NCBI GenBank assembly: GCA_010094045.1
Contig: ML986584.1
Coordinates: 372,001 to 436,000, forward strand
From: Lojkania enalia
Taxonomy: Eukaryota; Ascomycota; Dothideomycetes; Pleosporales
Direction: 5' to 3'
DNA: 64,000 bases
Shown here: piece after piece, positions 32,901 to 45,089 of the stretch
Position numbering within the stretch: the first letter of the stretch is position 1
How the letters are laid out: each line of letters starts with the position of its first letter
Notes under the pieces: model-generated
Told to the model about the DNA's origin: nothing
Seen by the model: only the letters and a program-made list of their open reading frames with translations
The model's database searches: none
Program-made: the position numbers and the translations under genes

Positions 32901-34572
32901 TCCTCGTCTAGGGATCCGGCCGACAGGTTCATTGCTGCTAGAAGCTTCGAGAAGCGAATTACACATTCCGAGAAGGCCAAAGGTGGGAGAGCTTCTCCGG
33001 CAAAATTGGATGCCCGAGTGTAGACATTGAGAATCATATTGATAAGGTCGGGGATGAGTGAATTAAGGGTTTCAAAAGCAAGCTCATGATTGGGTGGTTT
33101 GGGTGGCGTAGTACTGGGAATGTCTGCGACGCTACTGGAAGGTGTATGCTGTGGTGATTTGGTAGTTGAGGATTTGTCTGCTATTGGATAGCATAGCTGA
33201 GGTATCTACAAGTGATAGTCATGGTCAGATTCCCGAAAACTTAATATAGGAGGTTCACAGTTTGCATACCTGAAAATCCAGGCCGGACCAAGCAAAAAGC
33301 AATAAGCAGACTAAGATGTTTTCTAGTGCTTTCGCGTGCCACAGGTGATCACTAAAGGCACGGGCTCGGCCCGCACCTTCTGTGAGCTCCTTGAGAGCTT
33401 CGGGCCATTGCCCGGCGCATAGATAGAGGGTACCAATAACAATCGAGACTCGTCCTCGACCTTTATTACGTGCACGTTCTCCTACGCCTCCTGATCCGAA
33501 CCCGTGGATTGACACTCTATCAGCACTAGAATCTCTTGCGTTCGCAGAATTACTTTTCGAAGACGTACTATTCGATCGGTGAAGCGCGTTTGCAGAATTA
33601 ACTCCTGATATCTCATCAAAGGTAGTAGGAGGTGTTCTTGTACCTTGAGAAGTAGGGGATGTAGCCCTGGAGTCTTCAGATGTAATTGTCGATGAAGCAG
33701 ACGGAAGTACAGGCATAGACATGCGATGTAAGTCTTTCTGAACTAATGTAACAGGCGAATCTGGGCGGATACCTGCGGGTATTTGCGAGTTGCGGCGCGA
33801 CAGCTGCGATGCTGTAGATTCCGGGCCTACCCAGCTAGGAATGCCTTCTGAAACCCCACTAGAGAGAGACGCGGGAGAAGGGACCGTAGGTAGGGCTTGG
33901 ACAGATCTTGCTAAGGTAGTCATCTCTGCTAAAAGTGTAGAAGTCAGGTCGCACATGAATGTCTTCATGGTCGTTGTTTTCAGCAGTGCCGTAGGAGGGA
34001 CGAGGAGCGCCTCTTGCGGCAGGCGAGGATGACGATGCTGAGATCGATACTCGAATATCATCAGGTTATGTAAGTATGCCCGAGGGAACTGCTCGCGAAG
34101 ACTATCAATGGCCGATTGAAGTTCTCTATCATCTTCATGGAACATCAAACTATCATTTGGAGGGGGCCCATCTCCGACACGTGACTCGTTCGACAGCCAG
34201 GAATACTCAGCTGTGTCCGCAATGCCAATCACTAGGAGGGGTTCCCTGAACTGTTCAAATGGAGACAAGGAGAATTGGGTGGCTGGCGGTAGCGATGTTG
34301 ATAAGTCATAGAGGAGAGTCCCGCTTGGAAACGCAAGGGGGGAGAACATGTCTAAGTGGTGCCGAGATCAGTACCGCTTTTCAAATTATTATTAAGGAAG
34401 GCGTACTCCTATCTGGCCGAGGATCGGGACTGACATCTCCTAAACGTATCACGCATTCCGACTGCAAGAGGTCGACGAAGGCTAGGAAGCGTGAACGCCT
34501 GATGCGGCCTACAGGGAGAAGGAGGCCCCGAATGCGCGCAGGCGCAATGGGAGATAAAGGATCGACCACCAT
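29909..34572 (-). CDS. trs120: TRAPP II complex subunit TRS120 (TRAPPC9 family)
   Basis: Three minus-strand exons: 34572-34407, 34351-33270 and 33205-29909, total 1514 aa; introns are 55 and 64 nt. The N-terminus MVVDPLSPIAPARIRGLLLP, then SRFLAFVDLLQSECVIRLGDV and MFSPLAFPSGTLLYDL, is typical of fungal Trs120. The C-terminal half has the Ig-like/ASPM-type beta-rich segments of the family (YIEMFLHHAQALGHGDEFCMLLLDLRN). A low-complexity Ser/Thr/Pro loop lies at about residues 230-320. Trs120 is a TRAPP II-specific subunit that helps activate the Rab GTPase Ypt31/32 at the late Golgi. The start at 34572 lies 563 bp from the divergent ATPase gene. No anomaly is seen. Confidence 0.95.
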
Positions 34573-35135
34573 GGCAACATCGGAGCAGACAAACCAAGCA
34601 GATCTAAGGGCTGATCTTTATTGTAGAGGCGACAGGAGTACAATAGGGGGGCGCATTGCATCAGTGAATATTGCTCAGTGAATGGCTGCGGTGTATGTAT
34701 AGTACTCTGTAGGTGATGAGGATTTGGGTGACCTGGCGGTGCGCCTTGGCAGGCTATTCCATTGTTATCCTTAGCGCGAAACGCCACTGCGGCCCCTGCG
34801 CACGACCCTAACCCGCGACTTCGTCCGTTTATGCGAACGTCGACACCCTTCTTCCGTCCTCAACGTCATTTCACCTGTACTTTCAGCGCGTGTTCCCTAT
34901 TTTATACCATTTTGCATGGCGTGGATATAGGCTAGCGGTCACCAGCCCTGTTTCTTTCATTTTCTGCGTGTTTCTTCGGCTTCGCCACCAGGCTCCAAGT
35001 GCACGTCAGCCTGCCTCAGCCTTTGGCCACAGGCATTGGCTTTGTAAACACTCACACTTTTCCTGTCGCTCAACATATGTTCATAATATACCATTTCATT
35101 TCATTCTAAGCAACCGGGACCTTATAAACGCTACC
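34573..35135. promoter_or_regulatory. Divergent promoter, trs120 / HSP90-type ATPase gene
   Basis: 563 bp separate the two start codons. It must contain both promoters and leaders. No strong motif is assigned. The frame upstream of ATG 35136 shows no family resemblance, so it is treated as leader. Confidence 0.6.
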
Positions 35136-38100
35136 ATGGCTACCTTGGATTTTGCGCGTCTGCGTAACCAGACGATGACTGATGGCCAGGATAGTGAGGT
35201 CACAGTGAACACCAGAGCTCTAATAGACAAAGTATTGGCACGATATTCGAGCGAGCATACAACGCTGCGAGAGCTGATTCAAAATGCCTCCGATGCTGGC
35301 GCAGATAAGGTTGTCATTCGATTTGACACCGACCCATCTCTAAGCGTGCCGGCACCCCAAGGCTCAGATGAACCCACTCTCCTTAAACACATCATCCAGA
35401 ATCACACCCTGAAGCGTCTTATCGTATCTAATAATGGTACACCTTTTACTGCCGCTGACTGGAGTCGCTTGAAAAGCATCGTGAGTGGACAATCCATAGC
35501 TTCAAAGATATCGTAACTTACTGACTGCCACTGCAGGCCGATGGGAACCCTGACGAAACAAAAATTGGCGCATTTGGGGTGGGATTTTACAGCGTTTTTG
35601 CCGATTGTGATGAACCTTTTGTTGTTTCGGGAGACAGGACCATGGCTTTTTACTGGAAGGGTAATACCTTGTCTACAAAAGTTGCCGCAGTCCCCCAAGA
35701 GCAACGATCTTCCAACACCACATTCTCTTTGGATTATCGGCAAGCTAATCCAGCGTCACTGTCATACAACCCTTCGAAGATACCAAATTTACCAACGCTC
35801 TGTCAGTTTCTGGCTACCAGTCTGACCTTCGTAGGCCTCCAATCAATTGAACTTTATTTGGATGCCTTCAAAGTAGCCACCTTCTCCAAAAAGATGTCAC
35901 CTTCAACAGATATACGGGTCCCTCCAGGCTTGAGGACCGAGACAGAGGGTGGCCTGATGCGTGTCTCTCAGGTCACTCGTCAACACTCCCAGATCGATGC
36001 TCGATGGAGCAATGTTATTGCCTCGGCACAGACCCCTCCCAAACGTGCTGCTGATATTGTACAAGCGGAGGTGAGGAATGCCGGAACGACATTGAAGAGT
36101 TTCTTTTCAAAATTCTCATCAGCCCAAGCACCGGCAAAAGGCGCAAAGCCTTTGCCCGGTCCTTCCCATGGAGAAAGAAATCACACATTGAGCGACGACA
36201 TCTTTGGGGTCTCCGAGGCGGTAATATTCCTTCAGGTCTGCACTGTTGAGGTTGAGACTCGTGTTTCCCGTAGCTTTTCAGCTGAAATTGAGCGAGCCAC
36301 AAAGAAACCACCCCCTCGGAGAACCAGAATCGCTCTGCTGACATCCCCCTACAATGATCCATCAACATCATTATCATCTGGATCCGGGACAACGACACAT
36401 CTTTCCTCAAAGATATTTTCCGATATCCTGCCTACCAAATCTGGAAGGATATTCATTGGCTTCCCGACAGCTCAGACTACCGGTTTCTTGGTCCACATTT
36501 CGGCCCCCTCTCTGATTCCAACCGTAGAGCGTGAGAATGTTGATATGAATGCCCGGTACATAAGTACTTGGAATATTGAGGTTTTGCGGGTAGCCGGACT
36601 CGGGTGCCGTATATCCTACGCTTTGGATATGGCTGAGATTCAAGCTATGGCCAGCAATAGTCCAGTCTCTGCTTTAATTCCGAGGACCACTTATCTTTTC
36701 CAGCAATATACAACAAATGCATCGCATCCCTCCACTAAACTAGGTGAAGCAATCGAAGAGGCCTTCTGGAATTGTTCAAAGGAACGCTCTATTGATATTC
36801 TATCTTCAAAGGGAATCTTACCCAGTAGGCGAGTGCGAATGCCTGCTGAGACATTAAGCTTCTTGGGTGAAGTGCCGATGGTGCCACAGGAACTCGCTAC
36901 GGCCTCTGTGGCCTTTATGGTAAATTTGCATAATCGTGGTTATATATCCGAGCTAACAATGGCGGACATCCGGAATGGACTGGAATCCAGAGCATTGAAT
37001 GAAGAAGAGTTGGTCGAGTTCTTGAAGTGGTGTGGTGCAAAAGTTGAAGGCAACGAAATTGATGCAAGCGGAATTCGCAATCTGTTTGAAATTACCGTGG
37101 CTAATATCGACATTAACTCGGAGGAGGCCTCAGGCAAAATTCTTCCGCTAGGCGGTATTAGTACCTACGTTAATGCCGCTAGGATAACTCCTACATTGCC
37201 CACGCCTTTGGACACGATACCATTTGCCTTCTCGAAGGCCGTGCCTGTAAAGCAACTACAAATGTTCGGCTGGATCGAACTCTCAATGGTTCGCTGGCTT
37301 CGTTTTATGACGGCCGCACCCCAGCTTCAAGAGTTTTGTACTTCTGAAAAGTTGGCGTGCCACGTCCTCGGATTGATAGCGAAGAGCTGGGATCAACTCG
37401 ATGCTCCTTCTAAAGAAGCCGTCATCGGCATATTGACGCCTCACACTATTATGCCTACCAAAATGGGTATGCGGCGCCCCGAGGAGTCATACTTCCCTAC
37501 CGTAAAACTCTTTGAGGACTTGCCCACAGTCAAACAGTTTACTGGTTCAAAAGACAAGCTTCTGCTGGCATTGGGTGTTCGTAAAACAGTGGATCTTCCT
37601 ATGGTATTCGACAGGATGAGGAACCGGGACTCAACACAGCAGTCTAAGAAGGCCCCTTGGAATCATGTTGATCTGATTCGATACTTCGCTTCTGTCATCG
37701 ATGAGTTACCGAAGAAGGACCTCGATCGTTTGCGACAGACACCATTTCTTCCCGGTGAAGGGTCAACAGTTAAGCAAGGCAATCTATTCAAAGCTCAGGA
37801 TCTTTACGCACCAGATCAGGCCATCCTATCTCTAGGGCTTACTCAGGTGAAACTACCGTTCGAATACCGTGCTAGTTCGCGCGAAGGTGCCCTTTTGCTG
37901 CGATTGGGACTCAAACAATGGCCGGATTCAGTGACAATCGCAAACGTACTATTTCGTGCAGGACAGTCCAACGATAGGCAGCTGTATACTCTCGCCCTAG
38001 AGTACTTTCTGCAAAACCATTATCGGAATGGTTACGCAGCGGAAATAAAACAATTCGCCTCAATCACCCATCCTATCTTACCAACTGAGCAAGCCCCATT

Positions 38101-40354
38101 CCCTACTCTAGTTGCATCTTTCCAGTGCTTCGCCAATGAGCAAGCTGCGTGCTTAGGTTATGCAATACTCAGAGCCGATCTGCGACCACACGCGGAAAAG
38201 TTCGGCATACAGAGAGATCCGAGCATTAAGGATTGTATGCAGCGGTTACTCAGACAGCCACCCAAGACCAAAGTCGAAGCGGAAATGCAATTTGCATATC
38301 TTGCCGCTCGTTCGAGTGAGCTTGACCAACAACGATCGTTGATAAACGAAATTTCCACTGCAGCCATTGTTCCTATATTTCGAAAGTACTTCCTGGATCC
38401 AAATTGCAGTGGGTTTGAGGATCGCACGATACGCCAGGCAGGAAAGTCCGAGTTTCGGCTCCATCACTTTGAAGCCCCTGAAGCTGTTTTCGTGGGTAGG
38501 GATCAAGAGTATCAAGGGATCCTAGACTACGTCCAGTACGGCGCTCAGGCAACAGCTTTTCTACTCAAAATTGGCGCAAAACATGAACCGAGTAGCCATG
38601 ACCTCGCATATCTGTTATCGAAAAGTCCATCGCGATTCCTCAATACGATTGGACAAGAGCGATATCTTGATCTGCTGCGGAAATTGGCGGATCATGCTGG
38701 AAACCTGTGGACAGACAAGGATTTGGTGAGAACTTTGACAGGATCTAGGCTTTTACTCGGCTATAGAGACATCAAAGACGAGAGCAGGAAAGTGGTCCTA
38801 ACTGAAGAGGATACACTGGATGATTTGGAGGATCAAGGTATGCACCGGGAGTTCTCTCTCAACAATGCAAATGAGGTTGTTATTGTTGATGACGTTAACT
38901 ACCTAACTATGTTCCGCGAATTCATCATTGCAGCTCCACAAGAAGAATTGCTGGAAGAATTTTATGCCCGATTCGGAGTCAAAAAGATCTCAGAGCTGGT
39001 CAAGGCGGATAGACGCATAGGCGTTATAGTACGTGATCAAGTGCCAGCTCAGAAGCTGCGGAGGGATATTCTTGAACGAGCCCGTCTATTTCTCCATGAA
39101 TACGAACGCGACGCATCGTCTAAAAGTATCCGGCATGATGCAAAATGGCTCAACTCAAATCTGTTGGTTCAGTGTGTTTCTGATATCTCAATACGTTTTT
39201 CATTAACGGATCGGGGTGTCGCCACATCCTCTAAAAGGACAGCTGTTATTACGCGGACGCGAGGAAGTGGCATAACTCTCAATATAACGCCGAAGTATGA
39301 TACATACGAAGTATCCAGAGAGCTGATTAAGCACCTCATCAATAGGCCAAAACAGAATGATGCTATAGCCCTGGAGCGAATCCTTACCGAGTCACTCCGT
39401 AGGCTCCAGGAGAAGGGTATCAATGTTGAGCGTATTCTACGAAAGAAAGAATATGAGGCTCGTATTGCAAAGCAGCAGGAACTTGAGAAGGAACTTGAGG
39501 ATCAGCAGCGCCTAGCTGAACAGGCGAAGCAAGCCAAACCTGGAGCGTCCCCAATAGAGACCATTGAACCCCACACACCTGAGAAGGGGCTCAGCATGCC
39601 TGGTGCATTCGGTAGTCCCGATAATACGGAAATAATGGGCAATGGTCGACGCTCACCTGACAGAGGTGTATTGAATAATTGGGCGAAGAAACTAGGCTTT
39701 AAGACCACCCCAAGTGCTAGTCCTGCCGCTGACGGGCCTCAGATCTCGCGAGATCTGCAAGCAACAAAGACTAACATTGCAAATGCGATCAAGGATTGCC
39801 GCCCAACAAATATGCAGAGCATCAAGACTAAGGTACATCAGGACCCGACAGAGCTCGATAGAGGCGGATACTGCAATGGTGAACAATGGGAAAACCTTCA
39901 TAAAGCATTCAGCATACCATACTCGGGTCGCCTTATTGACATCTACTTTGGAAAGCAGCAGTCGGAATCTCCCAAAGAACTATACCAGCTAAATTCTTTC
40001 CTTCCTCTTGTCTTTGGCTTGACTTCTATCTTCGGGGTGAACCCGGATGCCGTAAACATCTTCCTTGACAGCAGCTCTAATACTGTTGCCTTCAACATGA
40101 ACGGAAGCTTATTCTTCAACCTAGCTTGGTTCATATCACTTCACTTTGGGCGCTATGGCACTGTAGAAGGCAGATTGCGGGCTTTCGATAGTTGGTTTTT
40201 CACCTACTGTCACGAGCTCGCACACAACTTGGTCACTGATCACAATGCTCGACATAACTGGTACCAGCAACAGATCGCTATTGAATTTAGTCAGCAATAT
40301 AGGGCCGCACTTAGCGGTTTCCTGCAGGGCGCCCAAGAGGAGAAATATACCTAG
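35136..40354 (+). CDS. Large HSP90/sacsin-type ATPase-domain protein (DUF3684-like) with C-terminal HExxH
   Basis: Exons 35136-35480 and 35537-40354 (56-nt intron), 1720 aa. The N-terminal GHKL ATPase fold is clear: N-box LRELIQNASDAGADKVVIRF (E46, N50) and, across the splice junction, the glycine loop KIGAFGVGFYSVF (about 124-136), as in HSP90 and sacsin. I associate this architecture with the fungal DUF3684 family, whose function is unknown. Around residues 1420-1470 is a charged coiled coil, followed by a disordered linker. The C-terminal domain contains HELAHNLVTDH (H1674, E1675, H1678, H1684), matching the zincin HExxH with a third histidine at the metzincin spacing, though without the usual Gly. 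So it may be a chaperone-like ATPase joined to a metallopeptidase-like fold; activity is inferred only. There is no signal peptide, so it is probably cytosolic. Confidence 0.85.
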
Positions 40355-40877
40355 GTGCCGGCCGGTAGCATGTTGGCCGACAGGATCGCTGTCACGGGTT
40401 AAACAAGGTGGTTTATGTGTTTCGTATGTGCTTAGTATGCCGCTCACCAAGCGTAAGGATTGTCTGGTTTTATTTTTCAGTAAACTCGGTCCTCCTTTAT
40501 ATAGATGGTATTGAATAGATTCACCGAGTTCCAAACCTCTTGCTGTCAACGGTGAATTCCCTAGCGTCTATTCGAGTTTCCATTCCGGCGAGCTGATCTT
40601 GAGTGTGCAGAGTGGGGTTCGCTCTAATTGCGCCTGTTTACCGCTACGAGCATTCATTGCACACACCTTTACCGTTTCCATTCTGTCGGGATGCACAAAA
40701 TTTCACCGTTGCCGTTTGCAAACGGTAAAACTAGGGTAGATATATCTCCCAGTCCCCAGAAAATATCCTCATCAAGTCGACACCCACAGTCCGTCTACAA
40801 CAGCATCCATATCCGGGGTTTCCGCCCCATTCGCCTCTTTACCATCGCTTCTACGTGCGCCCTTCAACGCTGTCAGG
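40355..40877. promoter_or_regulatory. Intergenic with palindromic site upstream of a secreted-protein gene
   Basis: Contains a perfect 14-bp palindrome CCGTTTGCAAACGG at 40712-40725, about 150 bp before the ATG of the next gene. CCG/CGG half-sites eight bases apart resemble sites for Zn2Cys6 regulators. Two similar CCGTTT/ACCGTT half elements lie just upstream. No gene is present. Confidence 0.4.
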
Positions 40878-41659
40878 ATGAGAGTCTTCCACCTTCTGCA
40901 GATGTTCGCAAGCCTCGCTTTGAGCGTTGCTCTACCTAACATCATCCGCTCCTACAAGACCGACGAGAATTGCAACTTCGGCGAGCTAGTAGCCCTCCCC
41001 TCTATCGCCTGCGAAGATATTGTCGGGGCCGTGTGGAAGTGCGATCCTCGAGGTTCCTATTACGAGGCAATGTCCTCCTGCATCTCAAGCTCTATGGTTA
41101 CATTGACGACGGATTCAACTTCTGCATCTGTCACCGAGAACCCTTCTTGCCCGGTAACGCGAAACTGCCCTTATGATGCTAGCGTAACTGCTGTGGAGCG
41201 CAGCACTGCAGACGAGGTCACTATCACGGAGCTCATGGCTATGAGTGAGTCAACTGTCTCCTCCATGCTCGATTTATTTGTTCTAATATCACTATAGCAA
41301 GCAATATGCATTCTGATATGGCACCAAAGTCATTCTTCAAGCGTGAGCCCACCTTGGACGCGCCGTTTCCGGAGCCGAAGTCGGCTAGACAAGGCAAGCA
41401 TCTTGAGAACGATAAGCCCTTCAAGGAAGCGGAGATGAAATTTAAATGCACAGAAGGTCAGCTACGGTGTAGCTTCGATGCGAGCAGTATCCTTGAGTGC
41501 GTTGGCAAGAAATACGTGGAGGTTGAATCTTGCGGTGCACCGGGTCGGTGCTATCGTGATCCTGAGACTCATTGTAATATGCCGAATAGCGAGTATTTAA
41601 CTCATCGACCCCAGCATTTGCCCGTTCTAGATGATGGTGACGGACTCGAATTCTACTAG
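40878..41659 (+). CDS. Secreted 12-cysteine protein with carbohydrate-binding-like C-terminus
   Basis: Exons 40878-41244 and 41298-41659 (53-nt intron, GTGAGT...TATAG), total 242 aa. Residues 1-20 (MRVFHLLQMFASLALSVALP) are a signal peptide. The N-terminal half has six cysteines and a Ser/Thr-rich stretch. A basic/acidic linker follows, then a compact C-terminal module with six cysteines: KCTEGQLRCSFDASSILEC, then VESCGAPGRCY and HCNM. This spacing (C-x5-RC-x9-C-x10-C-x4-C) recalls small fungal chitin-binding modules of the CBM19 kind, but I cannot assign it with certainty. There is no GPI signal. It is probably an extracellular wall-associated or secreted protein of unknown role. Confidence 0.75.
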
Positions 41660-41982
41660 TCGTTTGGGGGAAGTGGGTATTGAGAAAAGCGGATCGAATG
41701 TGATGGAGGTGTTGGGTAACAGAAGCATAAATGCAATGCCCGGGAAGGAGATGAATGCATATACAATCGCGAGAGGGTCGTAAGTGAGAGTGGCGACGCG
41801 TGTAGGAGCCAAACTTCCTAGCATCAAAGTCACACTTTCACGTTATTCACTGTTACACAACACTACGATGGGCTAATGACAAGAACTTTTTCACCACAAT
41901 CTATCTCCTCAGGGCTGCTCGTGCCGTAGTTTTGTACACTCGCAACGCACCATTCACTCTTTCCCATCCCAGATTCACTATT
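41660..41982. other. Intergenic between convergent genes
   Basis: About 320 bp of 3' flanks of the secreted-protein gene (+) and the dehydrogenase gene (-). Nothing else seen. Confidence 0.5.
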
Positions 41983-43322
41983 TCAGAAACCACCAAGTGG
42001 GTATTCCACACTCTCTAGCCTTTCCGAGTACCTCAAATTTCCCTGTCGCCTGATCTCATCCATAACCCTCATGATGACCAAACTCTCCTCCCATCCCATG
42101 CCCTCGCTCTCTAGCTTACCATCCCGGATGCATCTCGCACACTCATCCGCTTCCCAAAACATGCCATGGCCGCCTCCTGGGATCTCATGGGTAACAGTAT
42201 TGTACTCAAATTTCGCCAGCTGCCCACGCTTTTCATTCTTCGCAGGGATCAGAGTGTAGGAAAGAGGCCTATAGGGAGAGTTCGATATGGTAAGATCACC
42301 TAACGTGCCTTGGATACGTATAGGATCTGGAGAGGGATGAGATGCGTTGGGGTTATGGGCTACCTAACCACCAGGCTTTCAGAATCCCAGGATAGAGCGA
42401 CACGAGAGACGAGGACTCACCCGAAGATTTGTTGTAGCAATGCCATGCGCCCCATAAGGTGGAAAACTCAGAATAACACTCGTCATCTCGTCGCACCCTG
42501 TTGCTTTATACTTGGTGATGGCACTCGCAACCGTCGGCATCCCCCTTTTCTCCTCCGGTATAACATGATAAAGAATCTGAAATACCCACGTTAGACTATA
42601 AATCCCCAAATCGAGCAACGCACCCCCCGCTAGCTCCAAGTTTACCATACGATGTTCTCTCCCAAACTCCTTCTCTACGTCATTCCAGAAACTCAAGTCT
42701 GCCCACACTCTTTTAATCTCGCCCAGCTGCCCGCTCTTCACAAACTCTCGAACTTCTCGCGCCAGAGGAAAGAACCGCGTCCAAACTGCCTCCATCAAAA
42801 ACAATTTCTTCTCTCTCGCAATGTTGACTAGAATCTCTGCTTGCCGGGCGTTCACCGTAAACGCCTTTTCGCATAATACGTGTTTCCCTGCCTCGAGTGC
42901 GAGACGAGTATTCTGGTAATGGTGCGAGTGCGGTGTTGCTATGTATATAATGTCCACGTTTGGATCCGCAACCAACTCCTTGTAACTCCCGTACGCCTTC
43001 GCGGACTTCGGGGCCTTCAAGTCGGAGAGGAACTGCTGGGCACGTGACCGGCTCGATGAGGAAGCTGTAGCAACAATCTGGTGGCGAATATCCGAAGCAT
43101 TTCGGGTTGAAGGATCGATGAGGAGGTCTTTGCAGAATGCTAGCGTATAGAAGTAAAATGTGAGAAATATGATTCTGAGAAATTTAGGAAATTGGGACGT
43201 GGTGTTTACTTTTTGCTATTCCTCCGGTCGCTTTCGATCTGGTATCAGCACTATACCATTAGCTGGAGTAGTTACTACTTACCAAGGATGCCCCACTTGA
43301 GGGTAAAGGTCGTATTGCCCAT
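41983..43322 (-). CDS. Gfo/Idh/MocA oxidoreductase: dimeric dihydrodiol / D-xylose dehydrogenase type
   Basis: Four minus-strand exons: 43322-43283, 43230-43210 (a 21-nt microexon), 43139-42421 and 42363-41983, total 386 aa; introns are 52, 70 and 57 nt. The microexon encodes the residues that complete WGILATGGIAKTFCKDLL, i.e. the NADP-binding glycine motif (about residues 14-19); without it the Rossmann fold would lack its loop. Further family marks are VDIIYIATPHSHHY, HVLCEKAFTV (catalytic lysine; EKA where many relatives have EKP), LMEAVWTRFFPL and GGALLDLGIYSL. Length and motifs fit fungal NADP-dependent D-xylose 1-dehydrogenase and trans-1,2-dihydrobenzene-1,2-diol dehydrogenase, which oxidise sugars or dihydrodiols in the cytosol. 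Which substrate is used cannot be decided. Confidence 0.9.
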
Positions 43323-43954
43323 CTTGCCAACGGTAAGGATATATTATCTCTGGAGCAGACTGCGAGCAAGAGGAATATATACTTGGGATAGGCACGAAAG
43401 GCCCCTCTTCGACGACCATTTTTCCTTCATGAGAGCCGCCAAGTCCCCGTTACCAGGTACATGGGGTACTTTGTGTGGTGGCTGCGCCCAACGATTATTC
43501 GCAGATGCCGCCGCCGACCATCTCGGGCCTTGTCGGCCGTCGTGCATCTTCGCAGCGCGCAAATGGGCTATAATTTGAAGTGCGGCATGAAGGAAGCCCT
43601 ATTGCCTAGGGAAATGGTCCCACAGCAGTATCTTCGACATGGTGTACGAAGCTTGTCTGCAGCACATATTTTGAGTCCGACAATGGCAGAGGTGCATTGA
43701 TTGAGTTGAGAACGCCCTAGAACAAAAGTGTCTATGTGAGATTGGCAAGTATATATAGGATGCATAATATATAATTGATGGGGTCCGAGGTTCCGATATG
43801 CAGCCATTCTAAATACCCCAGCGCAAATCAACGCATGTTTAGATCCGTAGGGCTCCAGTCATACAACATGGTACCTGACGCCAACGTCACTTCAGGTCAT
43901 GTTTCAGCCTTTTTGTAGAACGTTCGCGTGCTACCGTAATGTGCAGGACACATC
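43323..43954. other. Intergenic, promoter of the dehydrogenase
   Basis: About 630 bp between two minus-strand genes. Several short frames but no supported gene. Confidence 0.5.
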
Positions 43955-45089
43955 TCACTTTCTCGCAACCTTCTTGCGAGCGTTAACTGTCATCGCATAC
44001 AGGGCATCCTTGAAAGCAAACAAAAATGCCGCTGTGATGACACTTTGGGTAACTTTCGGCCCAATGCCTGTGCTCGTGTTAGAAATAGAATACTTTAACC
44101 TAGGGATCGTAGATCCTACCTCCGTACAGACCAGACCAGCCCTCTTCTCTGATGATTCTGCGGAAGCTGGCAAACATGTCTTCCTTTGGTCCATCTTTAC
44201 CCGCAACATGCATTCTGCTCTTTACTGTAATGTACGGATATGTGATGCTTGTCGCCAGCAACTTGCCGAGTGCCCCAAGGTAGAAGGCATCGGTGGGTGT
44301 GACGCGGCGTCGTTTCTCAAGCATATTCTTCAATTGCTCAAATACTGTGTATTGAAGGATTGGGTTAATGACGAGCACCAAAGCTGGCATCACACCTGCA
44401 AACAAGCGGGCAAAGCCCTCCTCTTTGATAATAGAGAGAAGCGTGCCAAGCGTCGAGGGCTTTTTGGCGAGCTTTGCACCAGGCAACGCCTCCTCCGACT
44501 CCGACTTGCGCGCCGTCATGCGCGTATTGACCACCCAGATTGGGTTCGTAATGAGTACTGTCGCGCTCCCAGCGATGGCGCCCGCGATCATAGATTCAAC
44601 CGTAGTGAGCTTCTTCGAAGCGCGGCCGGCCTTCAACGCGGCTTTCTCGAAGAATGCCCGGGTCCATTCATACCCTAAACGTCGGTCAGCATCTGTCCTC
44701 ACAGCACACATCCCAATTCCACCCACAGTAGTAGTATACAAAGTTCGTCACGCTTATGCCGAAGAGGGCTGAGTCAAGACCAGCATATAGGCCAGGAATG
44801 CCTTCGCGTTGAATGATTCGTTTCGCGGCATTAAGCGTCGAAGACTGGGCACGTTTTGACTCGACTTGGGCGCGCGTAGAGAGGGTGATTAAGGGGTAGC
44901 TAGAAGTGTTTAGCATAAGACTCCACGAGGTATACTAGACACATACGTCAGAGCCATAGAGAGCAGGCCTCCTCCTGCGCCTGCAAGCGCGTGCGCAACA
45001 TTATCACTTTGTTGGGCTGCAGAACTCGTCGGGATGCTACTTGTCGACTCCTCTAGCTTCCCCTGCGCTGATTTGGCGTGTTGGGCCAT
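43955..45089 (-). CDS. Peroxisomal adenine nucleotide carrier (PMP47/Ant1 type)
   Basis: Four minus-strand exons: 45089-44947, 44899-44727, 44674-44120 and 44067-43955, total 327 aa; introns are 47, 52, 52 and 52 nt. It is a mitochondrial carrier family protein with three repeats. Signature segments are YPLITLSTRAQVES, NPIWVVNTRMT and YPYITVKSRMH, and the spliced FVYYYWYEWTRAFFE. These are typical of PMP47/Ant1, which imports ATP into peroxisomes for activation of medium-chain fatty acids. Six transmembrane helices are expected. The C-terminal Lys/Arg end KKVARK is not a PTS1; targeting of this family uses internal signals. Lies upstream of the dehydrogenase in the same orientation. Confidence 0.92.
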
